Source of the DNA: JBCBDX01 sp039822005
GTDB lineage: Bacteria > Pseudomonadota > Alphaproteobacteria > Rhizobiales > Rhizobiaceae
Reading direction: 5' to 3'
DNA: 64,000 nucleotides
Assembly (NCBI GenBank): GCA_039822005.1
Contig: JBCBMZ010000001.1
Span: 248,001 to 312,000, forward strand
Shown here: positions 1-9,149 of the stretch, in pieces
Layout of the letters: each line of letters opens with the position of its first letter
Position numbering within the stretch: position 1 is the stretch's first letter
The notes under the pieces: model-generated
What the model was told of the DNA's origin: nothing
Seen by the model: the letters and a program-made list of their open reading frames with translations, nothing else
The model's database searches: none
Made by a program: the position numbers and the translations under genes

Positions 1-327
1 ACTTTCTCCGAAGGCACCCTGTCAAACACCCATTTTCTGACTATACCTTTCAATGCCAACTCCAAGGAAGCTGCGTTGGTCACAGCAGACTTTTTGATGT
101 CTCCTGAGGCTCAATTGCGCAAACAGGACGTCGAGATTTGGGGTGACCCCACGGTTTTGGCAATGGATAAGTTGGCCGGGGAAGATCGTGATGCGTTTGC
201 AGAACTCGACCTGGGTGTAGCAACGCTGAAACCCGATCAGTTAGGCCCGGCCCTGCTCGAACCGCATGCATCATGGATGGGGCGCATTGAAACGGAATGG
301 TCAAAGCGATACGGCGTGGCAAACTAA
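1..327 (+). CDS. ABC transporter substrate-binding protein, YnjB-like, 3' part
   Basis: The frame is open from the first base, so the 5' end lies outside the window; 108 codons plus a TAA stop are visible. The segment SKEAALVTADFLMSPEAQ is typical of the C-terminal lobe of periplasmic solute-binding proteins of the iron/thiamine/polyamine class. The next two genes are a double-length permease and a small ATPase arranged as in E. coli ynjBCD, which is the main reason for the family call. The protein would bind a small solute in the periplasm and deliver it to the permease. The ligand is unknown. The permease start follows the stop by 21 bases, so the three genes form one operon. Confidence 0.75.
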   Translation, partial: TFSEGTLSNTHFLTIPFNANSKEAALVTADFLMSPEAQLRKQDVEIWGDPTVLAMDKLAGEDRDAFAELDLGVATLKPDQLGPALLEPHASWMGRIETEWSKRYGVAN

Positions 328-348
328 GCGCATAAGCGGCGAAACCGC

Positions 349-2034
349 ATGAACTGGCTGCGGTTCGCACCGATACTCGCCGTTGGTGTTCTGATCATAC
401 CACTCGCTTTCGGTTTGCTCGGCACCATTATCCCTGCTTTTGGGTATCTTCCGGCTGTCGGCGGCAATGATTTCAATCTTGCCGCATGGCAGGCATTGTT
501 TGCGCAACCGGGCATTTACCGTTCAGCTTTTCAAGCATTTGTCATTGGTATATCGGCGACGGCAATCTCCGTGACGCTGGTCGCGCTTTTTACGGCCGGC
601 TGGTATGGGACACGGCTTTTTGCAAGGCTCCAGTCGATCGTCTCACCCCTTCTGGCCGTTCCCCATGCCGCTGCCGCCTTCGGCTTTGCTTTCATGGTCA
701 TGCCGTCAGGTTTCATAGCGCGTATGTTTTCTCCATGGGCGACGGGTTGGGAGTCGCCGCCCGACCTTTTGATCGTCAATGATACATTCGGGATAGCGTT
801 AATCGCCGGACTGGTGATTAAGGAAATCCCGTTTCTTTTGCTTATGACGCTGGCCGCCTTGCCGCAAGTGCCGGTGCGGCGTTCTCTCCAGTTTGCGCAG
901 TCGGTTGGATACGGTCAGGTCGCCGGTTTTTTAATTACCGCTTGGCCTGCCATTTATCCGCAAATCAGGCTCGCGGTATACGCGGTCATCGCTTACGCGA
1001 CATCCAATGTGGACATGGCCATCATTTTGGGGCCCACAGTGCCGCAGACACTGCCGGTTCGGTTATCGGTATGGATGAGCGACCCTGACTTGAGCATGCG
1101 GTTTATGTCCTGTGCAGGGGCGTGTCTGCAGATTGCTGTCACTGCAGCAGCGCTGCTATTCTGGTCATCGCTTGAGACGCATTTTGCGTCCATCCGGCGC
1201 TGGATCACCGCCAATGGCTGGCGGATGCGGCGTGACACGTGGCTTCGTTGGAGCACGGCCTTGGCCATTTGGGTCAGTGCAGGTTTGGTGTTTGGCGGAC
1301 TTGTCATCCTGGCAGTATGGTCCGTTTCCGGTCTCTGGCAGTTCCCCAATACCTTGCCCGATAGTTTCACGATGCGCACGTGGTCTCGCACATGGCCAAG
1401 GCTTAACGAACCCCTTTTAACGACCCTCATAATCGGCGTTGTGGCGGTACTCATTTCACTCGTTCTGACGATCGCCTGCCTCGTGCGCGAAAACCAAACG
1501 GGGCAGACCGGCGGAAACCGCGCACTGTTGATGATCTATCTTCCGCTTTTGGTGCCGCAGATTGGTTTTCTCTTCGGCCTCCAGTTTTTCTTCTTTGCCA
1601 GCGGTACCAATGCCAGCTGGTTGGCAGTCATTCTCGTCCATGTGATGTTTGTCTTGCCCTATGTGTTTTTGTCCTTTTCCGCGCCTTGGCGCGCATTTGA
1701 CAAACGCTACGAAGCAATCGCAGCCGCATTGGGAAAGGGCAATTGGTCAACATTGTTCATGGTGCGAATGCCGATTTTGCTGCGTGCGATACTGGCTGCC
1801 GCTGCGGTCGGCTTTGCGGTTTCGATTGGCCAATACCTGCCGACCTTGCTGGTGGGCACCGGCCGGTTTGCCACAATCACCACCGAAGCTGTTGCGCTGG
1901 GTGCTGGTGGAAACAGGCGGGTCATTGGTGTCTTTACTTTTCTTCAGATGATGTTGCCCTTTATCGGCTTTGCCATTGCAACCGCAGTGCCTGCCTTGAT
2001 TTTCAGAAATCGGCGGGCGATCAGGATGCCATGA
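349..2034 (+). CDS. ABC transporter permease, YnjC-like (double-length)
   Basis: This 561-residue inner-membrane protein has two permease halves, each with several hydrophobic spans, so one chain replaces the usual permease pair. An EAA-type loop that docks on the ATPase is visible near residue 452 (EAIAAALGKGNWSTLFMVRM). A weaker equivalent lies near residue 180. The length and fusion match the YnjC family and related thiamine/iron-type permeases. It sits between the binding protein and a small ATPase, and its TGA stop overlaps the ATPase start as ATGA, indicating translational coupling. The transported substrate cannot be told from sequence. The ATG at 349 is the first start after the upstream stop. 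Confidence 0.85.
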   Translation: MNWLRFAPILAVGVLIIPLAFGLLGTIIPAFGYLPAVGGNDFNLAAWQALFAQPGIYRSAFQAFVIGISATAISVTLVALFTAGWYGTRLFARLQSIVSPLLAVPHAAAAFGFAFMVMPSGFIARMFSPWATGWESPPDLLIVNDTFGIALIAGLVIKEIPFLLLMTLAALPQVPVRRSLQFAQSVGYGQVAGFLITAWPAIYPQIRLAVYAVIAYATSNVDMAIILGPTVPQTLPVRLSVWMSDPDLSMRFMSCAGACLQIAVTAAALLFWSSLETHFASIRRWITANGWRMRRDTWLRWSTALAIWVSAGLVFGGLVILAVWSVSGLWQFPNTLPDSFTMRTWSRTWPRLNEPLLTTLIIGVVAVLISLVLTIACLVRENQTGQTGGNRALLMIYLPLLVPQIGFLFGLQFFFFASGTNASWLAVILVHVMFVLPYVFLSFSAPWRAFDKRYEAIAAALGKGNWSTLFMVRMPILLRAILAAAAVGFAVSIGQYLPTLLVGTGRFATITTEAVALGAGGNRRVIGVFTFLQMMLPFIGFAIATAVPALIFRNRRAIRMP

Positions 2035-2684
2035 CCGGCTCTTCCCCAGACAGTCTTTTCTTGAAAGAGATCACGATCAGTTTGAACGGCAAGATATTGG
2101 TGGCTGTGCACCAAACCATCATGCCGGGAAAAGTATTAACGGTCATGGGGCCATCAGGCTCTGGCAAGTCGACGCTACTGGCTTTCATTGCCGGGTTTTT
2201 GGCCCCGGTATTCCAAGCTCGTGGACAGGTGTTTTGCGGTGCGACCGAGATTACCGCGCTAGCTCCGCAAAAGCGCAAAGCCGGCTTGTTGTTTCAGGAT
2301 CCGCTATTGTTTCCTCACATGTCAGTGGGCGGCAATTTGGCGTTTGCTGCGCCGTCAACGCTCCGGGGCAAAGAGGCGCGCCGCGCCAGTGCCCAGCAAA
2401 TGCTCGATGCACTTGATCTGTCAGCCTACATCGATACCGACCCTGACACACTATCTGGCGGTCAAAAGGCGCGGGTGGCGTTGGGACGAGTGCTGATGTC
2501 AGAACCGGCCTATCTGCTTCTCGATGAGCCTTTCTCCAAATTGGACACAGCATTAAGAGACCAGATGCGGACACTGGTTTTCAATCGGGCCAAAGAGCGC
2601 CAGCTACCAGTGGTGCTCGTCACGCATGACCAAGCGGACGCGGATGCGGCGGCCGGTACGACCATCCATGTCGATGCTGTTTGA
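2031..2684 (+). CDS. ABC transporter ATP-binding protein, YnjD-like
   Basis: A 217-residue ATPase that powers the preceding permease. Walker A is GPSGSGKST (residues 40-48), the signature LSGGQKAR starts near 141, Walker B YLLLDEP is near 161 and the H-loop VTHD near 197. The length is short, as in YnjD, with no C-terminal regulatory domain. The frame stays open upstream to about 1743, but the ATG at 2031 overlapping the permease stop (ATGA) is preferred because family members begin just before the first beta strand. Its 3' end overlaps the start of hrpB by 17 bases. Confidence 0.88.
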   Translation: MTGSSPDSLFLKEITISLNGKILVAVHQTIMPGKVLTVMGPSGSGKSTLLAFIAGFLAPVFQARGQVFCGATEITALAPQKRKAGLLFQDPLLFPHMSVGGNLAFAAPSTLRGKEARRASAQQMLDALDLSAYIDTDPDTLSGGQKARVALGRVLMSEPAYLLLDEPFSKLDTALRDQMRTLVFNRAKERQLPVVLVTHDQADADAAAGTTIHVDAV

Positions 2685-5151
2685 GCATTTGCCCTCCTTG
2701 CCTGTGCGCGAGGTGCTTGCCGATTTGACACAGGCATTGACCTCTTCAAGAAGCGCAATCCTGATTGCACCTCCCGGTGCGGGTAAAACAACGCTCATTC
2801 CGCTTGCACTGCTGCAGTCCAATTGGTTGTCGGCAGGTCAAAAAATCATAATGCTCGAACCTCGTCGGCTGGCGGCACGCGCGGCCGCTGAACGCGTTGC
2901 AAAATTAAGCGGTTCCAAGGTGGGCGAACTCGTCGGCTATCGCATGCGAATGGATAGCAAGATATCGGCGCAAACACGCATTGAGATCGTGACGGAGGGC
3001 GTCTTCACACGCATGATCCTCAACGACCCCGAACTGAATGGCATTGGCTGTGTGGTCTTCGACGAATTCCATGAACGTTCGCTGGAAGCCGATTTCGGCC
3101 TTGCGTTGGCGCTGGAGACCCAATCGGCGTTGCGCGAGGACTTGCGCGTCCTCGTCATGTCGGCAACGTTGGATGGCAAGCGCGTTTCGTCGCTTTTGGG
3201 TAGCTCAACGCCGATCATAGAAAGCAAGGGCCGCGCTTATCCGGTTGAGCTGATCCATGTTCCGCGAGAGGGCGGTTTACCGATTGAAAAGTCGGCCGCG
3301 AACGCTGTGCGTCGTGCGCTGCGCGATTATCACGGGAACATTCTGGTTTTCCTGCCGGGCCGCGCGGAAATCGAACGAACAACCGGTTTGCTTGCTGATT
3401 TGGGTGACCGAGGCGCTATGGTCGCCCCCCTTTACGGCGCCATGGATCTGAAAGATCAGACGCTTGCTATCGAACCCGCGCCCGAGGGCGTACGCAAAAT
3501 TGTCCTGGCAACAGCGGTTGCGCAAACGTCGATCACCATCGAGGGAGTGACAATAGTCATTGATAGCGGATTTTCGCGCGAAGCGGTCTATGAACCGCGG
3601 TTTCAAACCACACGCCTTGAAACCGTTCGTGTTTCGCGCGCGACCGCACAGCAACGGGCAGGACGAGCAGGGCGTACGGCACCGGGCGTAGCCATTCGTT
3701 TGTGGCATGAGGGGCAAATGCGTGCTTTGGCACCATTTGATCCGCCGGAAATTGAACGCACCGATCTACGTCGTCTATTGATCGATATGACGCTCTGGGG
3801 TGTTAGTGATCTGGCGACACTCCCGCTCCTGGATCAGCCGCCGGCCGCAACGCTCAAGGAAGCCTATGACAGTCTAATCCGATTGGGCGCGCTGGACCGT
3901 AAGAGGCAACTCACCGGATTAGGTAAGAAGATCGCGCAAATTGCGCTACCCGTGCCGTTGGCCGCCATGATCTCCGCAGCGACCAGTGCGTCAGACGCTG
4001 TGTATCGCGCCAAAGTCGCTTTTACGATCGCTGATCTGGCCTCCACCAGTCGCGAATTGGATTTGGAGGCTATGGTGCGAGACCTTCAAAAAGGGCGTTT
4101 CGGCAAACGCGGACACGCGGTGAGCCAACGCGCTTTAAAGCTGGCCGGTTCACTGAATTTGCCGAAGAAGGATGATGCAATTGGAACGGTCGGCCAGGTT
4201 CTGATGGATGCTTTTCCCGATCGGGTGGCTATGAGAAGAGGCGCACAGGCGGGCAGTTTTTTGATGGCCAATGGTCGTGGCGTTCAAGTCAATGAGGAAC
4301 ACCCTCTGGCGACCGAAAAGTTTTTGCTTATCGTCGATGTCACAGGCTCTGCAGCGAAGGGCCGTGTCACCCTTGCTGCCCCTTTGGCGCAGCGTGATAT
4401 CCAACAGGCGCTCGCCAAGCAGTTGGAAGAAATTGTTGCCCTCAAACCGACCGAAAATGGCGGCTTGAGCGCCCGCCGCGAAATCCGGCTGGGTGCGCTG
4501 ACGCTTTCATCGACACCCGAACCGATTGCACCGGGAGAGGAGTTGGAGGAAGCGCTTTGTGGTCTCGTCATGTCACGGGGGCTCGGCCTGCTGTCGCTTA
4601 AAGACATCCATCAGGCGCTTTGCGCAAGGCTCAACTGGTTACACCGACACCAAGGTGCTCCCTGGCCCGATTTTAGTGAAGATGCGTTGTTGTCGACGAT
4701 ACACAAATGGCTGAAACCATTTCTGGCGGGCAAGACTTCACTGGCCCAATTGTCGTCAGACGAGCTTCGCGCGGCGTTGCTCTCGCGCTTGCCTGCCGAC
4801 CTGCAGTTTGGCGTTGAAAAGGCGGCACCTGAAACATTTCAATTGCCGACGGGTCGTGTTGTGCGCTTGCGTTACGAATTGGAAAGGGCCAACCCGGTCC
4901 TCTCCGCGAGGGTGCAGGAGCTTTTTGGCCTAAACGTCCACCCCTCAATATTGAACGGCTCCATCCCGCTTCGCATTGAGATGCTGTCACCCGCGCAGCG
5001 CCCGATCCAGATGACGCTGGACTTGCCGGGTTTTTGGGCGGGCAGTTGGGCAGATGTGCGAAAAGAAATGCGCGGCCGTTACCCAAAACATGTCTGGCCG
5101 GAAGATCCCGCCAATGCATCTGCGACGGATCGCGCCAAGCCACGAAAATGA
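2668..5151 (+). CDS. hrpB: ATP-dependent helicase HrpB
   Basis: An 827-residue DEAH-type helicase of the HrpA/HrpB group. Motif I is APPGAGKTT (from about residue 34), motif II is DEFH (about 132) and motif III is SAT (about 165). The helicase C domain carries QQRAGRAGR, followed by an HA2 domain and the HrpB-specific C-terminal region. The biochemical role of HrpB is poorly known; it is presumed to unwind RNA or RNA-protein complexes. The frame opens at 2626, but ATG 2668 (or 2674) is favoured because the extra upstream residues are basic and overlap the ABC gene further. The start inside the ynjD-like gene suggests read-through from the transporter operon. The TGA stop overlaps the next ATG. 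Confidence 0.9.
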   Translation: MSMLFEHLPSLPVREVLADLTQALTSSRSAILIAPPGAGKTTLIPLALLQSNWLSAGQKIIMLEPRRLAARAAAERVAKLSGSKVGELVGYRMRMDSKISAQTRIEIVTEGVFTRMILNDPELNGIGCVVFDEFHERSLEADFGLALALETQSALREDLRVLVMSATLDGKRVSSLLGSSTPIIESKGRAYPVELIHVPREGGLPIEKSAANAVRRALRDYHGNILVFLPGRAEIERTTGLLADLGDRGAMVAPLYGAMDLKDQTLAIEPAPEGVRKIVLATAVAQTSITIEGVTIVIDSGFSREAVYEPRFQTTRLETVRVSRATAQQRAGRAGRTAPGVAIRLWHEGQMRALAPFDPPEIERTDLRRLLIDMTLWGVSDLATLPLLDQPPAATLKEAYDSLIRLGALDRKRQLTGLGKKIAQIALPVPLAAMISAATSASDAVYRAKVAFTIADLASTSRELDLEAMVRDLQKGRFGKRGHAVSQRALKLAGSLNLPKKDDAIGTVGQVLMDAFPDRVAMRRGAQAGSFLMANGRGVQVNEEHPLATEKFLLIVDVTGSAAKGRVTLAAPLAQRDIQQALAKQLEEIVALKPTENGGLSARREIRLGALTLSSTPEPIAPGEELEEALCGLVMSRGLGLLSLKDIHQALCARLNWLHRHQGAPWPDFSEDALLSTIHKWLKPFLAGKTSLAQLSSDELRAALLSRLPADLQFGVEKAAPETFQLPTGRVVRLRYELERANPVLSARVQELFGLNVHPSILNGSIPLRIEMLSPAQRPIQMTLDLPGFWAGSWADVRKEMRGRYPKHVWPEDPANASATDRAKPRK

Positions 5152-6515
5152 CTGGTATTTTCAGAACTTGGCGCCATATGCGTCCCATGGTTGATACAGC
5201 GATGACAGCGCCGGCAATAAGAGGCGCAACAGGTAGTAGCCGCCAATCGCGTCTTCGCGTGTCGACGTTGACCAACACGCGATGGTTGGCAATTCTCGGC
5301 CAAGGCATCGCGATCTCGGTTATCGCCGGTTACTTCAAATTTCCGTTTCCGGTCATCGCTTGTACATTGCTGTTGGTTCTGTCGGCGCTTTTGAATTTGG
5401 CTTTGATCTGGCTTTTTCCGGCCAATCAACGGTTGGGACCATCCAGTGTCTTTACTGTGCTTGTTTTCGATGTCTTGCATCTGGCATCACTTCTTTACCT
5501 GACAGGCGGGCTGGAGAACCCGTTTTCCGCGCTTATGATCGTCCATGTGGTCATATCGGCCGCAACGCTTCCCGTTGTGTTTACAGGAGCGCTTTGTGTT
5601 CTGGTGACGCTTGCCGCGTCGGCGCTTGCATTCTGGCACTTTCCGCTACCTTGGTACCCTGAGGCTGAACTCGACTTTCCGCTTATCTTTGTGTTGGGCA
5701 TGTGGGCCGCAGTACTGTCGTCCATACTCTTCAGCGCGTTTTATATTCACCGGGTCGCCGATGAAGCCCGCAGTTTGGCAGATGCGCTCAACGAGGCGGA
5801 ACTTGTGCTGCAACGCGAACAGCACCTTTCTGCCATCGATGGACTGGCTGCCGCTGCCGCTCACGAACTCGGCACCCCCTTGGCGACAATTTCGCTTGTC
5901 GCAAAAGAGATGGATCTGGCGACGGCAAATGACCATGATTTAAAGGATGATGTTCGCCTGTTGCGCGAACAGGCAAACCGCTGCCGTGACATCCTCTCGC
6001 GGATTGCAACGCTGAACACATCTTCCGAAGCACCGATTTCGCAGCTTACCCTTATAGAAATGGTGGAAGAGGTGCTTGAGCCGCACCGCAACCTTGGTGT
6101 TGCAATTGATGTTACCGCCAAAAGTGAGGGCGAGATGCCAGTATTTGTCCGCAGTCCCGGCATACTCTACGGCCTCGGCAATCTGGTTGAAAATGCCGTT
6201 GATTTTGCCACATCGCGCGTGGAGATCGATTGCTCTTGGAACGATGCGGTTGTCGCCATTAAAGTCAGCGATGATGGTCCCGGCTATGGCGTCGATCAGC
6301 TGGAACGATTGGGTGAGCCTGATGTGTCAGCCACGCGCGGGCCGCAACGCGCAAGGGAGGGATCGGAAGGCTTGGGCTTGGGCATATTTATTGCCAAAAC
6401 GCTTCTTGAGCGTACCGGCGCTCGGCTGGAATTTTCCAATAGCGGGAGGACTGGAAAAGGTGCAATTGCCCTAATTCAATGGCCTGCGTCATCCAGTGCG
6501 ATCCGCTCTGCGTAA
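5148..6515 (+). CDS. regB: redox sensor histidine kinase ActS/RegB (PrrB)
   Basis: A 455-residue membrane kinase of the RegB/PrrB/ActS family, which senses the quinone pool and redox state and phosphorylates ActR/RegA. The N-terminal half holds about six hydrophobic spans. The quinone-site signature GGLENPF lies at residues 120-126. The H-box AHELGTPLATI places the phospho-accepting His at about 239, and the redox Cys is in NRCRDIL at about 279, equivalent to the regulatory Cys of Rhodobacter RegB. The catalytic domain carries DDGPGYG and GLGLGIF. ATG 5148 overlaps the hrpB stop (ATGA); ATG 5178 is an alternative. The response regulator follows after 21 bases. Confidence 0.92.
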   Translation: MTGIFRTWRHMRPMVDTAMTAPAIRGATGSSRQSRLRVSTLTNTRWLAILGQGIAISVIAGYFKFPFPVIACTLLLVLSALLNLALIWLFPANQRLGPSSVFTVLVFDVLHLASLLYLTGGLENPFSALMIVHVVISAATLPVVFTGALCVLVTLAASALAFWHFPLPWYPEAELDFPLIFVLGMWAAVLSSILFSAFYIHRVADEARSLADALNEAELVLQREQHLSAIDGLAAAAAHELGTPLATISLVAKEMDLATANDHDLKDDVRLLREQANRCRDILSRIATLNTSSEAPISQLTLIEMVEEVLEPHRNLGVAIDVTAKSEGEMPVFVRSPGILYGLGNLVENAVDFATSRVEIDCSWNDAVVAIKVSDDGPGYGVDQLERLGEPDVSATRGPQRAREGSEGLGLGIFIAKTLLERTGARLEFSNSGRTGKGAIALIQWPASSSAIRSA

Positions 6516-6536
6516 AAGATGTTGAAAGGTGATAAG

Positions 6537-7109
6537 ATGTTACAAGCAGCTGAAAGAACCGAGGATAGTAAAATAGATTTGGGAACCGACCGGACCATGC
6601 TTTTGATGGACGATGATGTCCCGTTTCTGCGGCGCATGGCGCGTGCTTTGGAAGCGCGTGGCTTTGACGTGACGACCGTGGAGACAGTGGCCGAGGGACT
6701 TCTTCAAGTGACCTCCAATCCGCCCGCTTTTGCAGTCGTCGATATGCGCCTTGGCGATGGCAACGGTCTGGACGTGATAAAAGCGCTACAAGCCAAAAGG
6801 CCGGATGCAAAAGCCATTGTCCTGACAGGTTATGGCAATATTGCCAGCGCTGTGAATGCCGTGAAGTTGGGCGCTGCGAATTATCTGGCAAAACCGGCTG
6901 ACGCTGACGATGTGGTAAACGCATTGGCCGCCCCGCCAGATGAAACACCGCCTCCGCCGGATAATCCGATGTCAGCGGACCGCGTGCGCTGGGAGCATAT
7001 TCAGCGTGTCTATGAGATGTGCGATCGCAATGTTTCCGAAACTGCGCGTCGGCTGAACATGCATCGTCGGACACTTCAGCGAATCCTAGCCAAGCGTGCG
7101 CCGCGTTAG
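6537..7109 (+). CDS. regA: response regulator ActR/RegA (PrrA)
   Basis: A 190-residue response regulator. The receiver domain has the acidic pair in MDDDVP and the phospho-accepting Asp at about residue 69 (VVDMRLGDG). A proline-rich linker follows, then a Fis-type helix-turn-helix at about 155-188 (ETARRLNMHRRTLQRILAKR), which is almost invariant in RegA/PrrA/ActR. It controls respiration, carbon and nitrogen fixation and acid tolerance genes in alphaproteobacteria. ATG 6537 is preferred over ATG 6519 because GAAAGGTG lies just before it. It pairs with the kinase immediately upstream. No senC/prrC-like gene lies between them. Confidence 0.93.
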   Translation: MLQAAERTEDSKIDLGTDRTMLLMDDDVPFLRRMARALEARGFDVTTVETVAEGLLQVTSNPPAFAVVDMRLGDGNGLDVIKALQAKRPDAKAIVLTGYGNIASAVNAVKLGAANYLAKPADADDVVNALAAPPDETPPPPDNPMSADRVRWEHIQRVYEMCDRNVSETARRLNMHRRTLQRILAKRAPR

Positions 7110-7112
7110 GAC

Positions 7113-7601
7113 TTAAACTGTCTTGTCGGCGGCAGCCCATTCAGCCGCCATGAGACGTTGTGATGCTGCCCGTGCAAAGCGAAGTGTCACGGCCTTTCGC
7201 CGAGCCGCGCTAAGCGGCTTGCCTTCCAATGGCGGATCAATGATCTCGGCACCAAAATGATCGGCAACAATAAAGCCGGTAGCTGCGGGAAAGATCGTTC
7301 GCGGCACCTCCGGTAGCGAAGCAAACGCAAATGCATCGCAAAATTCCAGATAATCTTGCCACTTGTTGTCGGCACGCATGTCCTCGACCGACGACTTGAT
7401 TTCAATGATCCAGATGCGCCCATCTTTGCTAAGCCCCGCCAAATCCGCGCGGCGACCGTTGGCGAGCGACAGCTCCGGCAGAACCGCAAAACCCTTTTCT
7501 GACATCATCAATTGAACGCCACGGCGAACCCGCAGCGCCCGATCCGATTGTCGACGATCAGTCAAAGGGTGCGAAAAGGGAGTTGCGGAAACCAAAGGCA
7601 T
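7113..7601 (-). CDS. mmcB: MmcB family DNA repair protein (PD-(D/E)XK-like)
   Basis: A protein of about 162 residues resembling MmcB (formerly DUF1052), which in Caulobacter is an SOS-related gene needed for mitomycin C resistance. The nuclease-like core is visible as RRADLAGL followed by IWIIEIKSS, a D...E-x-K arrangement of the PD-(D/E)XK fold. The C-terminus LRFARAASQRLMAAEWAA is characteristic. The frame stays open upstream to 7724 with no family similarity. ATG 7601 gives the usual length, and ATG 7616 is the alternative. It is convergent with regA, with only 3 bases between the stops. The exact substrate is unknown. Confidence 0.82.
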   Translation of the reverse strand: MPLVSATPFSHPLTDRRQSDRALRVRRGVQLMMSEKGFAVLPELSLANGRRADLAGLSKDGRIWIIEIKSSVEDMRADNKWQDYLEFCDAFAFASLPEVPRTIFPAATGFIVADHFGAEIIDPPLEGKPLSAARRKAVTLRFARAASQRLMAAEWAAADKTV

Positions 7602-7784
7602 AATGAATTTAATCATGATTTGGGGCGTATGCGAACCCGAACTGTTGTAGCCAAGTGACGGTTTGCACCGCTCGATGATAAAAAATGGCTTTTTCGAGGC
7701 ATTCGTACTGGACAGTACCATCACGCATCAAATAACGCTTACACACTTGGCGATTTTGGCACACAGCGGATGCGGGATAGGAAT

Positions 7785-8417
7785 ATGTCTATACGGATGA
7801 TGGCGACAGCCATAATGGTGGCACTGGCAACAGTTTTAGCCGGCTGTACAACAACCACCACAAACTCTACTTTCTTCTCCGGCGCTTATGCTGGTAAAAC
7901 AGACGGCGAGTTCACCCTGCCGCGCATACCGGTATCGAAAGTGCCGCGCAAATATCGCCGACAAGTCGTAAGTTATGAAACCAAGCACCGTGTTGGCACC
8001 ATCATTGTCGATACACCGAATCGCTTCCTGTATCTCGTTGAGCCCAATGGCAAAGCGGTTAGATACGGTATCGGCGTCGGCCGCGATGGTTTCCGCTGGT
8101 CCGGCACCGCCAAAGTGGGCTGGAAGCGCAAATGGCCAACTTGGACACCCCCTGCTGCGATGATCGGCCGCCAACCGGAACTTGCAAAATATCGCGGTGG
8201 CATGAAGCCCGGCTTGATGAACCCGCTTGGCGCGCGCGCTCTTTACCTGACACAAGGTGGCCGCGACACCGGTTACCGCCTGCACGGCTCGCCGGAGTGG
8301 TGGTCAATCGGCACTGAGGCATCATCTGGCTGCATCCGGTTGATGAATCAGGATATTGTTGACCTGTATGATCGCGTTAAGCCGGGTGCCAAAGTGGTTG
8401 TCCTGAAACAGCCATAA
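7785..8417 (+). CDS. L,D-transpeptidase, probable lipoprotein
   Basis: A protein of about 210 residues with an ErfK/YbiS/YcfS/YnhG domain. The catalytic motif is HGSPEWW followed by SSGCIR, with the nucleophilic Cys at about residue 181 and the paired His about 14 residues before. The N-terminus is a short hydrophobic signal ending in the lipobox LAGC, so the protein is probably anchored as a lipoprotein facing the periplasm, where it would make 3-3 crosslinks or attach proteins to peptidoglycan. ATG 7785 is preferred over ATG 7770 because AGGA lies just before it and the signal peptide starts there. It is transcribed away from mmcB and towards nfuA. Confidence 0.88.
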   Translation: MSIRMMATAIMVALATVLAGCTTTTTNSTFFSGAYAGKTDGEFTLPRIPVSKVPRKYRRQVVSYETKHRVGTIIVDTPNRFLYLVEPNGKAVRYGIGVGRDGFRWSGTAKVGWKRKWPTWTPPAAMIGRQPELAKYRGGMKPGLMNPLGARALYLTQGGRDTGYRLHGSPEWWSIGTEASSGCIRLMNQDIVDLYDRVKPGAKVVVLKQP

Positions 8418-8445
8418 CCCCAAATAGACATTTCATGACAACATG

Positions 8446-8474
8446 AAAAAAGGCCGGGTTCATCGCCCGGCCTT
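8446..8474 (-). terminator. Rho-independent terminator, best on the minus strand
   Basis: AGGCCGGG (8451-8458) pairs with CCCGGCCT (8466-8473) around a 7-nt loop, and one further A-T pair extends the stem. On the minus strand the stem is followed by a run of T residues (complement of the A run at 8446-8451), so it ends the nfuA transcript. On the plus strand the tail is only TTATGT, so it may work weakly for the convergent L,D-transpeptidase gene. Confidence 0.85.
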
Positions 8475-8498
8475 ATGTATTCGATCTTCGGTGGCGGC

Positions 8499-9068
8499 TT
8501 ATATGGCCTCGACCTGTTGGACTTCTGGTATGAAATGCCGCAACAGGTTCTGAATTCCATGTTTCAAGGTCGCGGTGGACGACGGGCATCCGGCACATGC
8601 GCCTTTCATCCGTAAAAACACGACGCCGTCCTTATACCCGCGAAAAGTGATATCGCCGCCATCTTGGGCCACTGCCGGGCGAACTCGCGTTTCGATCAAC
8701 TCTTTGATCGTGGTGACAATGTTCTGGTCGTTGGAGTCGAAAAACTCTTCGCCTTCTTCATTGGTCGCGCCGCCGTCTGCGCTATCCATAACAGGTAAGT
8801 TGGCGGTAAAATGTTCCATCAAACCAGCAAGAATGGCAGGCTTCATATGTGACCAGTCGAAAGAATCGTCTTTGGTCACAGTGATAAAATCATACCCAAA
8901 AAACACACCTTCCACACCATCGACATCAAAAAGGCGAGTCGCTAGCAGCGACTTCCCGTCGGCTTCATCCTGATCGCGGAAGTCAGCGGTGCCCATATCC
9001 ATCACAACCCGCCCCGGAAGGAATTTAAGGGTCGCCGGATTTGGCGTTGTCTCGGTTTGGATAAACAT
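8499..9068 (-). CDS. nfuA: NfuA-type iron-sulfur cluster carrier (NifU C-terminal domain)
   Basis: A 189-residue protein with two domains. The N-terminal Nfu_N domain (MFIQTETTPNPATLKFLPG) is typical of the mitochondrial/alphaproteobacterial Nfu1 type. The C-terminal NifU-like domain carries CAGCPSS, with cysteines at about 158 and 161 that bind a 4Fe-4S cluster at a dimer interface. It transfers clusters to client enzymes in the cytoplasm. It lies downstream of the universal stress protein on the same strand, with 81 bases between them, and ends at the hairpin described above. The order trpS-usp-nfu is common in Rhizobiales. Confidence 0.92.
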   Translation of the reverse strand: MFIQTETTPNPATLKFLPGRVVMDMGTADFRDQDEADGKSLLATRLFDVDGVEGVFFGYDFITVTKDDSFDWSHMKPAILAGLMEHFTANLPVMDSADGGATNEEGEEFFDSNDQNIVTTIKELIETRVRPAVAQDGGDITFRGYKDGVVFLRMKGACAGCPSSTATLKHGIQNLLRHFIPEVQQVEAI

Positions 9069-9149
9069 CAGATGCCTCGAAGTTTAGAACAATTCCAAGT
9101 TAGGGTTTGTGCACCATGCGTTCAAGCCATTAATTGCCTCAACACACCA

